A stretch of DNA of 64,000 bases from JACKII01 sp963807085. GTDB taxonomy: Bacteria; Pseudomonadota; Alphaproteobacteria; Bin95. Positions 18,055-25,694 of this stretch are shown here, in pieces. The notes under the pieces are model-generated. The model was not told where the DNA came from, did not search any database, and saw only the letters and a program-made list of their open reading frames with translations. Positions within the stretch are counted from its first letter, which is position 1. Each line of letters begins with the position of its first letter. The stretch lies in NCBI GenBank assembly GCA_963807085.1, contig CAWEBB010000021.1, positions 62,001 to 126,000 of the forward strand, in the 5' to 3' direction. Both the position numbers and the translations under genes were made by a program.

Positions 18055-19992
18055 ATGACGGACATCTTTGAGACATACTCGCAAGGTTATGCAACCCGCG
18101 CTGAAGAGGAGATGTCGTTACAAGAATACCTCATTGCGTGCCGTTCCGATCCGACGATGTACGCATCGGCTGCAGAGCGCATGGTGGCGGCGATCGGGGA
18201 GCCGCAAATCTTCGACACCTCGCATGAGCCGCGGCTGGGCAGGATTTTCCAGAACCGGACCATCAAACGCTATCCTGCCTTTTCCGAATTTTACGGCATG
18301 GAAGACACGATCGAACGCATCGTTGGTTACTTCCAGTACGCGGCGCAGGGTTTGGAAGAGCGCAAGCAAATCCTTTATCTGCTGGGGCCGGTCGGCGGCG
18401 GCAAGTCGACGCTCGCCGAAAAGCTGAAACGCCTGATGGAGGAGAAGGCGGTTTATGTGCTGAAGGCCGGCGACCAGATCAGCCCCATTTTCGAATCGCC
18501 GCTCGGCCTGTTCGAACCCGAGCAGCATGGCGATTTGCTGGAAGAAAAATATGGCATCCCCAAACGCCGCATCACCGGCTTGATGAGCCCATGGGCGGTG
18601 AAACGCCTGGACGAATTCGGCGGCGATATCAGCCAGTTCAAGGTTGTGCGCATGATGCCGTCGAAATTGCGGCAGGTCTGTATCGCGAAGACGGAGCCGG
18701 GCGATGAAAACAACCAGGATATTTCCGCGCTGGTGGGCAAGCTGGATATCCGCCAGTTGGAGCACTACAGCCAGGCCGACCCCGACGCCTACAGCTATTC
18801 CGGCGGCCTGAACCGCTCGACGCAGGGTCTGCTCGAATTCGTGGAGATGTTTAAGGCGCCGATCAAGGTGTTGCATCCCCTCCTGACGGCGACGCAGGAA
18901 GGCAACTATGCCGGTACCGAGAACTTCGGCGCGATGCCGTATCAGGGGATCATTCTCGCCCACTCGAACGAGGCAGAATGGCAGCAGTTCCGCAACAACA
19001 AGAACAACGAGGCCTTTCTCGACCGCATTTGCGTGATCAAGGTTCCGTACTGCCTGCGGGTGTCGGAAGAGGCCAAGATCTATGAAAAGCTGCTGCGCGA
19101 GAGCGAATTGGCCACCGCCCAATGTTCGCCGGAGACTTTGACGATCCTGGCGCGCTTCTCGGTACTTTCCCGCCTGAAGCAGCACGAAAACTCCAACCAG
19201 TATTCCAAGATGCGCGTCTATGACGGCGAATCGCTGCGGGACAAGGACCCCAAGGCGAAATCGATCATGGAATACCGCGATGCGGCGGGGGTGGATGAGG
19301 GCATGACCGGCATTTCCACCCGGTTCGCGTTCAAGGTGCTGTCGGAGACCTTTAACTTCGATTCCGAAGAGGTCGCCGCCGACCCGGTGCACATGATGTA
19401 TGTGCTGGAGCAGTCGGTGAAGCGCGAGCAATTCCCGGGCGAGACCGAAAACCGGCTGCTGGAGGCGATCAAGGCCGAACTCGCGCCGCGCTATGCGGAG
19501 TTCATCGGCAACGAGATCCAAAAGGCTTATCTGGAAAGCTATGGCGAGTACGGCCAGAACCTGTTCGACCGCTATATCGCCTATGCCGATGCCTGGATCG
19601 AGGATCAGGACTACAAGGATCCCGACACGGGCCAGATGCTTGACCGCAGCATTCTGGATTCGGAATTGGCCAAAATAGAAAAGCCCGCGGGCGTCGCCAA
19701 TCCAAAGGATTTCCGGAACGAGGTGGTCAAATTCGCCCTGCGCGCGCGGGCGAACAACGATGGCCGTAATCCGTCTTGGACTTCCTATGAAAAGCTGCGC
19801 GACGTTATCGAAAAGCGCATGTTCGGCCAGGTGGAAGACTTGCTCCCGGTGATCTCGTTCGGCTCCAAGAAAAATTCGGAGACCGACCAGAAGCATCAGG
19901 AATTCGTGGATCGGATGGCCGCGCGCGGCTACACTCCCCGTCAGGTCAGGCGCTTGGTCGAATGGTACATGCGCGTGAACAAAGCGGGCTAA
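18055..19992 (+). CDS. prkA: PrkA family AAA+ serine protein kinase
   Basis: 645 residues. An N-terminal AAA domain carries Walker A GPVGGGKST (111-119), and a C-terminal PrkA kinase-like domain follows. This is the YeaG protein of E. coli and PrkA of Bacillus, a cytosolic stress/starvation kinase or AAA protease-like protein. The ATG at 18055 has GGAGGG five bases upstream. The frame opens at 18025 but lacks a site there. It heads the well-known three-gene set with yeaH and spoVR, in the same order as in many proteobacteria, which respond to nitrogen starvation and RpoS in enterobacteria. Confidence 0.95.
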   Translation: MTDIFETYSQGYATRAEEEMSLQEYLIACRSDPTMYASAAERMVAAIGEPQIFDTSHEPRLGRIFQNRTIKRYPAFSEFYGMEDTIERIVGYFQYAAQGLEERKQILYLLGPVGGGKSTLAEKLKRLMEEKAVYVLKAGDQISPIFESPLGLFEPEQHGDLLEEKYGIPKRRITGLMSPWAVKRLDEFGGDISQFKVVRMMPSKLRQVCIAKTEPGDENNQDISALVGKLDIRQLEHYSQADPDAYSYSGGLNRSTQGLLEFVEMFKAPIKVLHPLLTATQEGNYAGTENFGAMPYQGIILAHSNEAEWQQFRNNKNNEAFLDRICVIKVPYCLRVSEEAKIYEKLLRESELATAQCSPETLTILARFSVLSRLKQHENSNQYSKMRVYDGESLRDKDPKAKSIMEYRDAAGVDEGMTGISTRFAFKVLSETFNFDSEEVAADPVHMMYVLEQSVKREQFPGETENRLLEAIKAELAPRYAEFIGNEIQKAYLESYGEYGQNLFDRYIAYADAWIEDQDYKDPDTGQMLDRSILDSELAKIEKPAGVANPKDFRNEVVKFALRARANNDGRNPSWTSYEKLRDVIEKRMFGQVEDLLPVISFGSKKNSETDQKHQEFVDRMAARGYTPRQVRRLVEWYMRVNKAG

Positions 19993-20016
19993 AGCACCCG
20001 GCAGAAAGCAGGGCCA

Positions 20017-21324
20017 ATGCGCCACTTCATCGATCGCCGCCTGAACCCGAAGGACAAGAACCTGGGCAACCGCCAACGGTTCATCCGACGGGCACGCGAC
20101 CAAATTCGCCGCGTCATCAACGAGTCCATCAAGGACCGCAAGATCGGGGATGTGGATTCGGGCGAGACCATCACCATCCCGACGCGTCCTATTCACGAAC
20201 CCCGCTTTCGCCACAGTGGCAAGGGCGGGTATCGCGAGGGCGTGTTGGGCGGCAACAAGGAATTTTCGCCGGGCGACCGCATTCGCAAACCCCCGAGCGG
20301 CCAGGGTAAGGGTCGCGGCAAGGAAGGTTCGGACGACGGCGACGGCGAGGACGATTTTCAGTTCGCCCTCAGCCGCGACGAGTTTCTCGACCTGTTCTTC
20401 GAGGATCTCGAACTGCCTGATCTGGTGAAGAAAGAACTCCAGGAGCTCGAGACCGTCAAGCAACGGCGCGCGGGCTTTACCACGGCCGGCACGCCGACAC
20501 GCCTCGCGATCCGGCGGACCATGCGCAACAGCCTTGGCCGCCGGCTGGTGCTGCATCGCCCGGCCGACGCCGAGTTGAAAGAGGTGGAGGCCCAGATTGC
20601 CGACATGGAGGAACGGGGCCAGCATGACCATCCCGCGTTGGAGGCACTGTACGCCCGGGCGGAGGCGCTACTGAAGCGCCGGCGGCTGGTTGCCTTTATC
20701 GACCCGCTGGATATCCGCTACCGGCGCTATCAGCCTCACCCCGCCCCCAACTCCAAGGCGGTGATGTTCTGCCTGATGGATGTCTCGGGCTCTATGGGCG
20801 AGCGCGAAAAGGACCTGGCGAAGCGCTTCTTCATCCTGTTGCACCTGTTCCTGCGCCGGCAATATGACCGCATCGACCTGGTGTTCATCCGGCACACCCA
20901 CCAGGCCAGCGTCGTCGATGAGGAGACGTTCTTTTACAGCCGCGAGACCGGGGGAACCGTGGTTTCCACCGCGCTCAACGAAATGCTGCGGGAGATCAAG
21001 GAAAATTACTCGCCGGCCGAATGGAACATTTACGCGGCCCAGGCCTCGGACGGAGAGAATTTTGCCGGCGACAGCGAATATTGCGCCTCACTCCTGCGCG
21101 AGCAGATCATGCCGATGACGCAATACTACGCCTATGTCGAAATTCTGGACGAACGGGAAATTGAATTGTTCGCCAACCCACAGGTGGGCGCGGCCCTGTG
21201 GCGGGCCTATCGCGGCGTTGCCGGGCACAGCCCGAATTTCGCCATGAAACGGGTCGGCCGGCCGAGCGACATCTACCCCGTGTTTCGTGAGCTGTTCGCG
21301 AAACGGGAGGTTGGAAACGCATGA
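20017..21324 (+). CDS. yeaH: YeaH/YhbH family VWA-domain protein (DUF444)
   Basis: 435 residues. The N-terminus RHFIDRRLNPKDKN is the signature of the family. A basic, Gly-rich linker follows (about 60-115), then a von Willebrand A domain whose MIDAS motif DVSGSMGE is near residue 255. The partner of PrkA and SpoVR. Its biochemical role is not established. It starts 24 bases after prkA, and its TGA overlaps the spoVR ATG (ATGA at 21321). Confidence 0.94.
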   Translation: MRHFIDRRLNPKDKNLGNRQRFIRRARDQIRRVINESIKDRKIGDVDSGETITIPTRPIHEPRFRHSGKGGYREGVLGGNKEFSPGDRIRKPPSGQGKGRGKEGSDDGDGEDDFQFALSRDEFLDLFFEDLELPDLVKKELQELETVKQRRAGFTTAGTPTRLAIRRTMRNSLGRRLVLHRPADAELKEVEAQIADMEERGQHDHPALEALYARAEALLKRRRLVAFIDPLDIRYRRYQPHPAPNSKAVMFCLMDVSGSMGEREKDLAKRFFILLHLFLRRQYDRIDLVFIRHTHQASVVDEETFFYSRETGGTVVSTALNEMLREIKENYSPAEWNIYAAQASDGENFAGDSEYCASLLREQIMPMTQYYAYVEILDEREIELFANPQVGAALWRAYRGVAGHSPNFAMKRVGRPSDIYPVFRELFAKREVGNA

Positions 21325-22869
21325 CCGCAACGCCCGCGATTCAACGCGCCGCCCCCTTGTTCGAGGGGCACGAATGGACCTTTGATCTGTTGAAGCGGCT
21401 TTATGACGAGATCGAAATTGTTGCCCGCGAAGATTTGGGCCTCGACGTTTATCCGAACCAGGTGGAGGTGATCTCGTCGGAGCAAATGCTGGACGCCTAT
21501 GCCTCGCTCGGCATGCCGATCCTCTACCGCCACTGGTCGTTCGGCAAACGTTTGCCCGCGACCAGCGGCTGTATCAGCAGGGGCGGACGGGGCTTGCCTA
21601 TGAGATCGTCATCAACTCGAACCCCTGCATCTCCTACAACATGGAGGACAATTCGGCAGCGCTGCACACGCTGGTGATGGCGCACGCGGCCTTCGGCCAT
21701 AACCATTTCTTCAAGAACAATTATCTGTTCCGCGAATGGACCGACGCGGACTCGATCCTGGATTTTCTGGATTATGCCCGCCGCTTCATCGCCGCCTGCG
21801 AGGAACGGCACGGCCTGCTGGAGGTCGAGGCTACCCTGGACGCGGCCCACGCGCTGATGGACCACGGCGTTTTCCGTTATCACCGCCGCCCGGAGCCCAC
21901 CGCCCGAGAACTGGAGGACCGCCGTCGCCGCATCGCCGACGAGCAGGAACGTTCCTACAACGACCTGTGGCGCACCGTGCCGCGCGATCCCTCCCGCCCG
22001 GAGCCGACCCTGGCCGAGCGGGAAACCAAGGAGCGTCAACAGGCGTTGCTCCTGCCGGAAGAGAACCTGCTCTATTTCCTGGAACTGCACAGTCCGGTGC
22101 TGAAGGACTGGCAGCGGGAATTGCTGTCCGTCGTCCGCCACCTTGCGCAATATTTCTATCCGCAACGGCAGACCAAGGTGATGAACGAGGGCTGTGCCAC
22201 ATTCGTTCATCATCACATCGTGAATGCGCTCTACGACAAGGGCTTGTTGAGCGACGGGGCGATGTTGGAAATCCTGCATTCACACTCCAACGTGGTGTTC
22301 CAGCCCGGCTTCGACGATCCGCGCTATTCGGGGCTGAACCCCTATGCGCTCGGCTTCAACATGATGAGCGATATCAAGCGCATCGTGACCGAGCCGAAAG
22401 ACGAAGACCGCGAGTGGTTCCCCGACTTGGCCGGCACCGGCGATTGGCGCGCCGCCCTGAAGCATGCCTGGGCAATTACCGGGACGAAAGCTTCATCCAG
22501 CAGTATCTCAGCCCTCGCCTGATCCGCGATATGCGCCTGTTCGTGCTGACGGACGAGTCGGATGACCCCTTCTATGAGGTCGGGAACATTCACGACGATC
22601 GCGGCTACCGCCATGTTCGCCAATCGCTCGCCCGCGGCTATGATCCGGGTATCGCCGATCCGGACATCCAGGTGGTCGATGCCGACCTGAAGGGTGATAG
22701 GGTGCTGCGCCTGAAGCACATGGTCCGCGACAGCATTCCGCTGGCGGAAAGCGATCAGCATCAAACCCTTCGTTATCTGAAAGGGTTATGGGGCTATGAG
22801 GTGCATTTGACGGGCGAAGACCGCACCAGTGGCGAACTCCTTTACGAATCCAGCACGGCAGACGTTTAA
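21321..22869 (+). CDS. spoVR: SpoVR family protein (two frameshifts in assembly)
   Basis: Third member of the prkA-yeaH-spoVR set (YcgB in E. coli). The protein continues across three frames. The first runs to about 21548 (HWSFGK), the second carries YEIVINSNPCISYNMEDN through KHAWA, and the third resumes with NYRDESFIQQYLSPRLIRDM and ends at 22869. One T is missing from the TTT run near 21548 and one base near 22473. After both repairs the length is about 516 residues, normal for the family. The HNHFFKNNYLF and MNEGCATFVHHHI segments are the most conserved parts. Confidence 0.92.
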
Positions 22870-22885
22870 CAGGCTGTTGAAGAAG

Positions 22886-23212
22886 TCATTCTTTGCGAGC
22901 GGTAAGGATGGCATCGTCGCTATCAAAGAAGTTTAGCTCGATTTCAAGCGCCCCGTCGTCCATGAGTTCGGCGGAGCCGGTTCCGCGGACTTCGTCGCCT
23001 TCGTTGAAGCCTTCGAAGTGGAAGAAGACGATCGTGCGGCCATGTTCGAGCCTCATGCCCGCATCGAGCGCGCCGAAGGCGAAGGAGCCGTGTCCGTTCG
23101 CTTCGAAGCAAACGGTGGTGGGTTCAACCTGATCGAGGTGTTCGGCGTCCCATAGGTCGCTGTTTGTGATGCGCCAGCGGCCGAGCAGCCGGCAGTCCGC
23201 CGGGCCGCTCAT
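22886..23212 (-). CDS. small protein of unknown function, coupled to the IS5-type transposase
   Basis: 108 residues, acidic. It starts MSGPADCRLLGRWRI and contains a repeated pattern of short strands (CFEANGHGSFAFGALDAGM, VRGTGSAELMDDGALEIEL) that suggests a small beta-barrel. Its ATG (23212) overlaps the TGA of the transposase (ATGA), so it is probably translated with it. It lies between that transposase and a stretch at 22871 (CAGGCTGTTGAAGAAGT) that resembles the terminal repeat of IS1182/IS5-like elements as I remember them. This would make the gene a passenger of the element. I do not know a function. Confidence 0.65.
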   Translation of the reverse strand: MSGPADCRLLGRWRITNSDLWDAEHLDQVEPTTVCFEANGHGSFAFGALDAGMRLEHGRTIVFFHFEGFNEGDEVRGTGSAELMDDGALEIELNFFDSDDAILTARKE

Positions 23213-23846
23213 GGTAATGCTGCCATCAATTTAGCCAGGCGAACGAGATTGTAGGCGGCTGCGGCGAAGGTGAAGGCCCAATCGACTTTCTCCCGTCCAC
23301 GCAACTTGGTCTGGCGAAGGCATGCTACGGTCTTGATCCAGCCGAAGGCCTCTTCGATCCGCTTGCGGATACTTGGCTGGCCGCGCAGCCGGGATGACGG
23401 GTCGTGCGCCGGTCGATCGCCGACCGTCGCCGGCTGGCATTCTGTGCCACATGGGGCCGGACGTTCATGCCGCGCAGTTCCTCGACGAAGTCGGCGGCGT
23501 CATAACCGCGGTCTTCGCCGAGGCTGATCGCCTGGTTCCCCTCGGCGTGCGCCTCGATCATCTCCAACGCAGCCAGCCGCTCGGCATGGCCGGACACGCG
23601 GGTCAGCCTGGCCTCGACGATCAGGCCGGAGCGGTTCTCCATCAGGCCATGGCCGATGAAACACAGCCGCGCCTCCATGCCAGGGCCCTTGCGGTAGAGC
23701 ATGGCGTCGGGGTCGGTCGTAAACGCATGCGCTTCGTTCGACCGCTTCTCGCCCCGGAAGTCTGCGGGCACGTTGCGCCCGCCGCCCCCGCCCGGTTCGC
23801 CATCTCCCGTATCGCCCGCGCCCGGCTTCGCCTTGAAGCTCTTCAT
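23209..23846 (-). mobile_element. IS5/IS1182-type transposase remnant, 5' half missing, one frameshift
   Basis: The C-terminal DDE half of a transposase: RNVPADFRGEKRSNEAHAF, TTDPDAMLYRKGPGMEARL, GHGLMENRSGLIVEA, SLGEDRGYDAADFVEELR and VRPHVAQN, then, after one missing base at about 23373, SIRKRIEEAFGWIKT and DWAFTFAAAAYNLVRLAKL up to the TGA at 23209-23211. The N-terminal half of the transposase is absent. At 23832-23846 (MKSFK) the frame runs into a different gene, a toxin-like fragment. I found no right-hand terminal repeat. The element is dead unless complemented. Confidence 0.8.
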
Positions 23847-24020
23847 CGGCTTGCCGATATCGGCCTTGCCGCCCTCCGCCGCGATGGTCAGGACATAGCC
23901 CATCCGCTCGCGCGCTTCCGGCGGAAAAGAGTTGAACGCCTTCCGAGCCGCCCTGACCCAGCCGATAGGTCTTGTGTCACGGAACGTGGCTGGATGTAGT
24001 GATAGTCGACAACAAAGCAA
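23832..24020 (-). pseudogene. HigB/Gp49-like (DUF891) toxin gene fragment
   Basis: The segment RPIGWVRAARKAFNSFPPEA, followed by RERMGYVLTIAAEGGKADIG and KPMKSFK, is the N-terminal half of a phage Gp49/HigB-like mRNA-interferase as I remember the family. Its C-terminal half is replaced by transposase sequence from MKSFK onward. Both proteins can carry MKSFK, so the joint may be a short-homology recombination. No credible start codon is seen (a TTG at 24020 is in frame), and no antitoxin gene is adjacent. It is not expected to be functional. Confidence 0.5.
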
Positions 24021-24123
24021 GGGTATTTACAACGGAGAGGCGATGAACGCTGCACCCATAAGTCTGAAATGGTTAACGCCCAGCTAATGCCTGCCAGACC
24101 GTAAATGTCTACCCAAATAGTCT

Positions 24124-24310
24124 CTAGTCGACAGGCAAAAATATAGTCATTTCATGATATTCATAAGTATTCGAATCTCCTCTTTCGACATAATCAAAAA
24201 AATCAAGAAAAAATCTTGCTTCTGTAGACCTTGGTTCTATCGACTCCCTAACATTGGGACGACAACCTTCATTGCATTTACAATAAAAGGGACAATATTG
24301 ATAAATACAT
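24124..24310 (-). pseudogene. AT-rich gene fragment with clustered cysteines, cut by the IS1595 element
   Basis: Open frame of 62 codons running out of the IS end to a TAG at 24124. It is strikingly AT-rich beside its neighbours. It encodes CIYQYCPFYCKCNEGC, then a region ending FFLDFFDYVERGDSNTYEYH and EMTIFLPVD. The codon pattern (many AAA, GAA, TTT, TAT) looks like real but foreign coding sequence. Five cysteines within 16 residues suggest a metal-binding or disulfide knot. No start codon lies between the IS and the first cysteine, so the 5' part is missing. I do not recognise the family. Confidence 0.4.
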
Positions 24311-24335
24311 GAGGCTTCTCCCTTTCGTTCCGGCG
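24311..24335 (+). repeat. left inverted repeat of the IS1595 element
   Basis: Begins GAGGCTTCTCCCTTTCGTTC and ends CGGCG. It pairs with 25502-25526 with three mismatches (positions 13, 16 and 18 from the outer end). Confidence 0.85.
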
Positions 24336-24504
24336 CTGCGAGATGTTGATGTTTCGGATGGCGGCGCGGGTGATGGCTTCCTGGTGCATGCAGGGCTCTG
24401 AGCAATTCTGATCGACGTAGGCAGCGGCTCGAGACGGTTGGATGCACCGCGGACAGGCGACGGCGATCTCGCATTCCGGGGTGTGGCGCCGTGATCTGGT
24501 ACTC

Positions 24505-25443
24505 TCAGACGCGCTGCTCGACGAAGTCGCGGGCGGTTGCTGGCGCGAGGCGGGCTCCGAGGCCGAGCAGGGTATCGAACGCCACGGCTGTGTGGCGGCG
24601 ACGGTTCCACCTGAAGACGAACTCGTCGAGGTAACGCCTGAAGTGCTGGCGACGGAGGCCATGGTAGGTCCCGAGCGCCCATCTCTTGAGGTTTGAAAAG
24701 ACGCGATGGGTCCAGCGCAGGATGATGTGGGCGGCCATCTTGCCGACGACTTTCGGCTCGTGCACATGGTCGGGCAGGCCATTGTAGCCGGACCATCCGT
24801 CCGTGACGACGCGGGCACCGGCGGCGGCGACCGCGACGACGAAGGGCTTGAGCGTGGCGCCGGAGAAGTCGGCGATCGGCGCGAGACGAATGCGGCGCGG
24901 CTTGCCTTCGGGCGAGAGCTCCACCGCGCCGGCAACGAGCATCTTGCCCTGCGAGCTGCGGCCTTGACCGCCAGCGGGCGGGTCGTCCTTATGGCGCAAG
25001 GCGATCTCGGTCTCGTCAACTTCGACGACGTCCTCGAGAAGGCTTCGCTCGGGATCGACCATGGCGCGGCGGAGCTTCGTCAGGAGCAGCCAGGCGCTCT
25101 TGTAGCTGCCCAGGCCCAGTTGGGCCTGCAGTTGCAGGGCGGAGATCCCGTTGGAGTGGCTGGTTACGATATGGATCGCCGTGAACCAGGTCTTCAGCGG
25201 CAGATGGCTGCCGTGCATGACCGTGCCTGCGGTCACGGACGTCTGCCGCCGGCAGGCCGCGCACTCCCAGGTGAACGCCTTGGTCTTCAGCAGCCATCCC
25301 TTCGTGACGCCACAGCCCGGGCAGACAAAGCCCTCCGGCCACCGGCGACGCGCCAGATAGTCGGCGCAGGCCGCATTATCCGGAAATCGCGCCTCGAACT
25401 GGGCGCGGGAGAGCGGGCGGTCATGTTTCCAGCGGCTCGGCAT
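24505..25443 (-). CDS. IS1595-family transposase (ISXO2-like DDE)
   Basis: 312 residues. An N-terminal zinc ribbon (CPGCGVTKG and CAACRRQ, about 44-71) precedes an ISXO2-type DDE/DDN domain: VVEVDETEI gives the first Asp, VVTDGWSGYNGL the second, and HRVFSNLKRWALGTYHG the third acidic/Asn region. Full length, no frameshift. Start is the ATG at 25443, 59 bases inside the right terminal repeat. This is the only intact transposase in the window. Confidence 0.92.
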   Translation of the reverse strand: MPSRWKHDRPLSRAQFEARFPDNAACADYLARRRWPEGFVCPGCGVTKGWLLKTKAFTWECAACRRQTSVTAGTVMHGSHLPLKTWFTAIHIVTSHSNGISALQLQAQLGLGSYKSAWLLLTKLRRAMVDPERSLLEDVVEVDETEIALRHKDDPPAGGQGRSSQGKMLVAGAVELSPEGKPRRIRLAPIADFSGATLKPFVVAVAAAGARVVTDGWSGYNGLPDHVHEPKVVGKMAAHIILRWTHRVFSNLKRWALGTYHGLRRQHFRRYLDEFVFRWNRRRHTAVAFDTLLGLGARLAPATARDFVEQRV

Positions 25444-25501
25444 GCGAGAACATTAAGCGAACGCACCTCGCGACGCAAGCGCAGATCACCACATTTTGTG
25501 C

Positions 25502-25526
25502 CGCCGGAGCCAACGGGAGAAGCCTC
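25502..25526 (-). repeat. right inverted repeat of the IS1595 element
   Basis: Read on the minus strand it starts GAGGCTTCTCCCGTTGGCTC and ends CGGCG, mirroring the left end at 24311-24335. Confidence 0.85.
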
Positions 25527-25623
25527 TTAGATCTTTTGACCTTAGCGCCGCTTCAAGTTGAACTCGAAGTGCTTGCGATAGTGTTTCAAATGATAATGAG
25601 AGTTCACGGCTCCTTTTTGCCAT
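25527..25623 (-). pseudogene. possible 5' piece of the gene split by the IS1595 element
   Basis: From an ATG at 25623 the minus strand encodes MAKRSRELSLSFETLSQALR, followed by VQLEAALRSKDL, and runs without a stop into the IS right end. The sequence is AT-rich like the fragment on the other side of the IS (24124-24310), so both may be halves of one acquired gene. Against this, no target duplication joins them and the frames across the IS cannot be proven to match. The amphipathic helix-rich pattern is protein-like, but there is no recognised family. Confidence 0.3.
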
Positions 25624-25658
25624 AATAGCCCCAAAAGGTACATTTTTGACTGTTATGA

Positions 25659-25684
25659 CCCGCGCTGACCACAGTCAGCGCGGG
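25659..25684 (-). terminator. 10-bp stem-loop downstream of nrdJ
   Basis: CCCGCGCTGA at 25659-25668 pairs perfectly with TCAGCGCGGG at 25675-25684 around a six-base loop, 10 bases past the nrdJ stop. On the minus strand it is followed by TCATAACAGTC, so the U-tract is poor, but position and stability fit an nrdJ terminator. Confidence 0.6.
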
Positions 25685-25694
25685 AAGATTAACC

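Larger units (their letters stand above)
24311..25526 (-). mobile_element. IS1595-family insertion sequence, apparently complete
   Basis: 1,216-base element bounded by 25-bp imperfect inverted repeats that match at 22 positions: the left end begins GAGGCTTCTCCC at 24311, and the right end is its complement, finishing at 25526. It carries one transposase gene. Between the transposase stop (24505) and the left end, the minus strand contains a frame with CEIAVACPRC and CSEPC, a possible small zinc-ribbon passenger, but no start codon supports it. I could not find the 8-bp target duplication expected for this family: the flanks AAATACAT and TTAGATCT differ. Confidence 0.85.

Noticed and set aside
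18118..20631. 837-codon open frame antisense to prkA and yeaH
   Set aside because: It is an antisense shadow: both plus-strand genes have clear homology and correct starts. The minus frame is open because of high third-position GC and has no recognisable motifs.
24237..25019. 260-codon minus-strand frame through the IS1595 transposase
   Set aside because: Mostly a shadow of the transposase in another frame. Only its last 60 codons (CEIAVACPRC...) look protein-like, and no start codon supports a separate gene.
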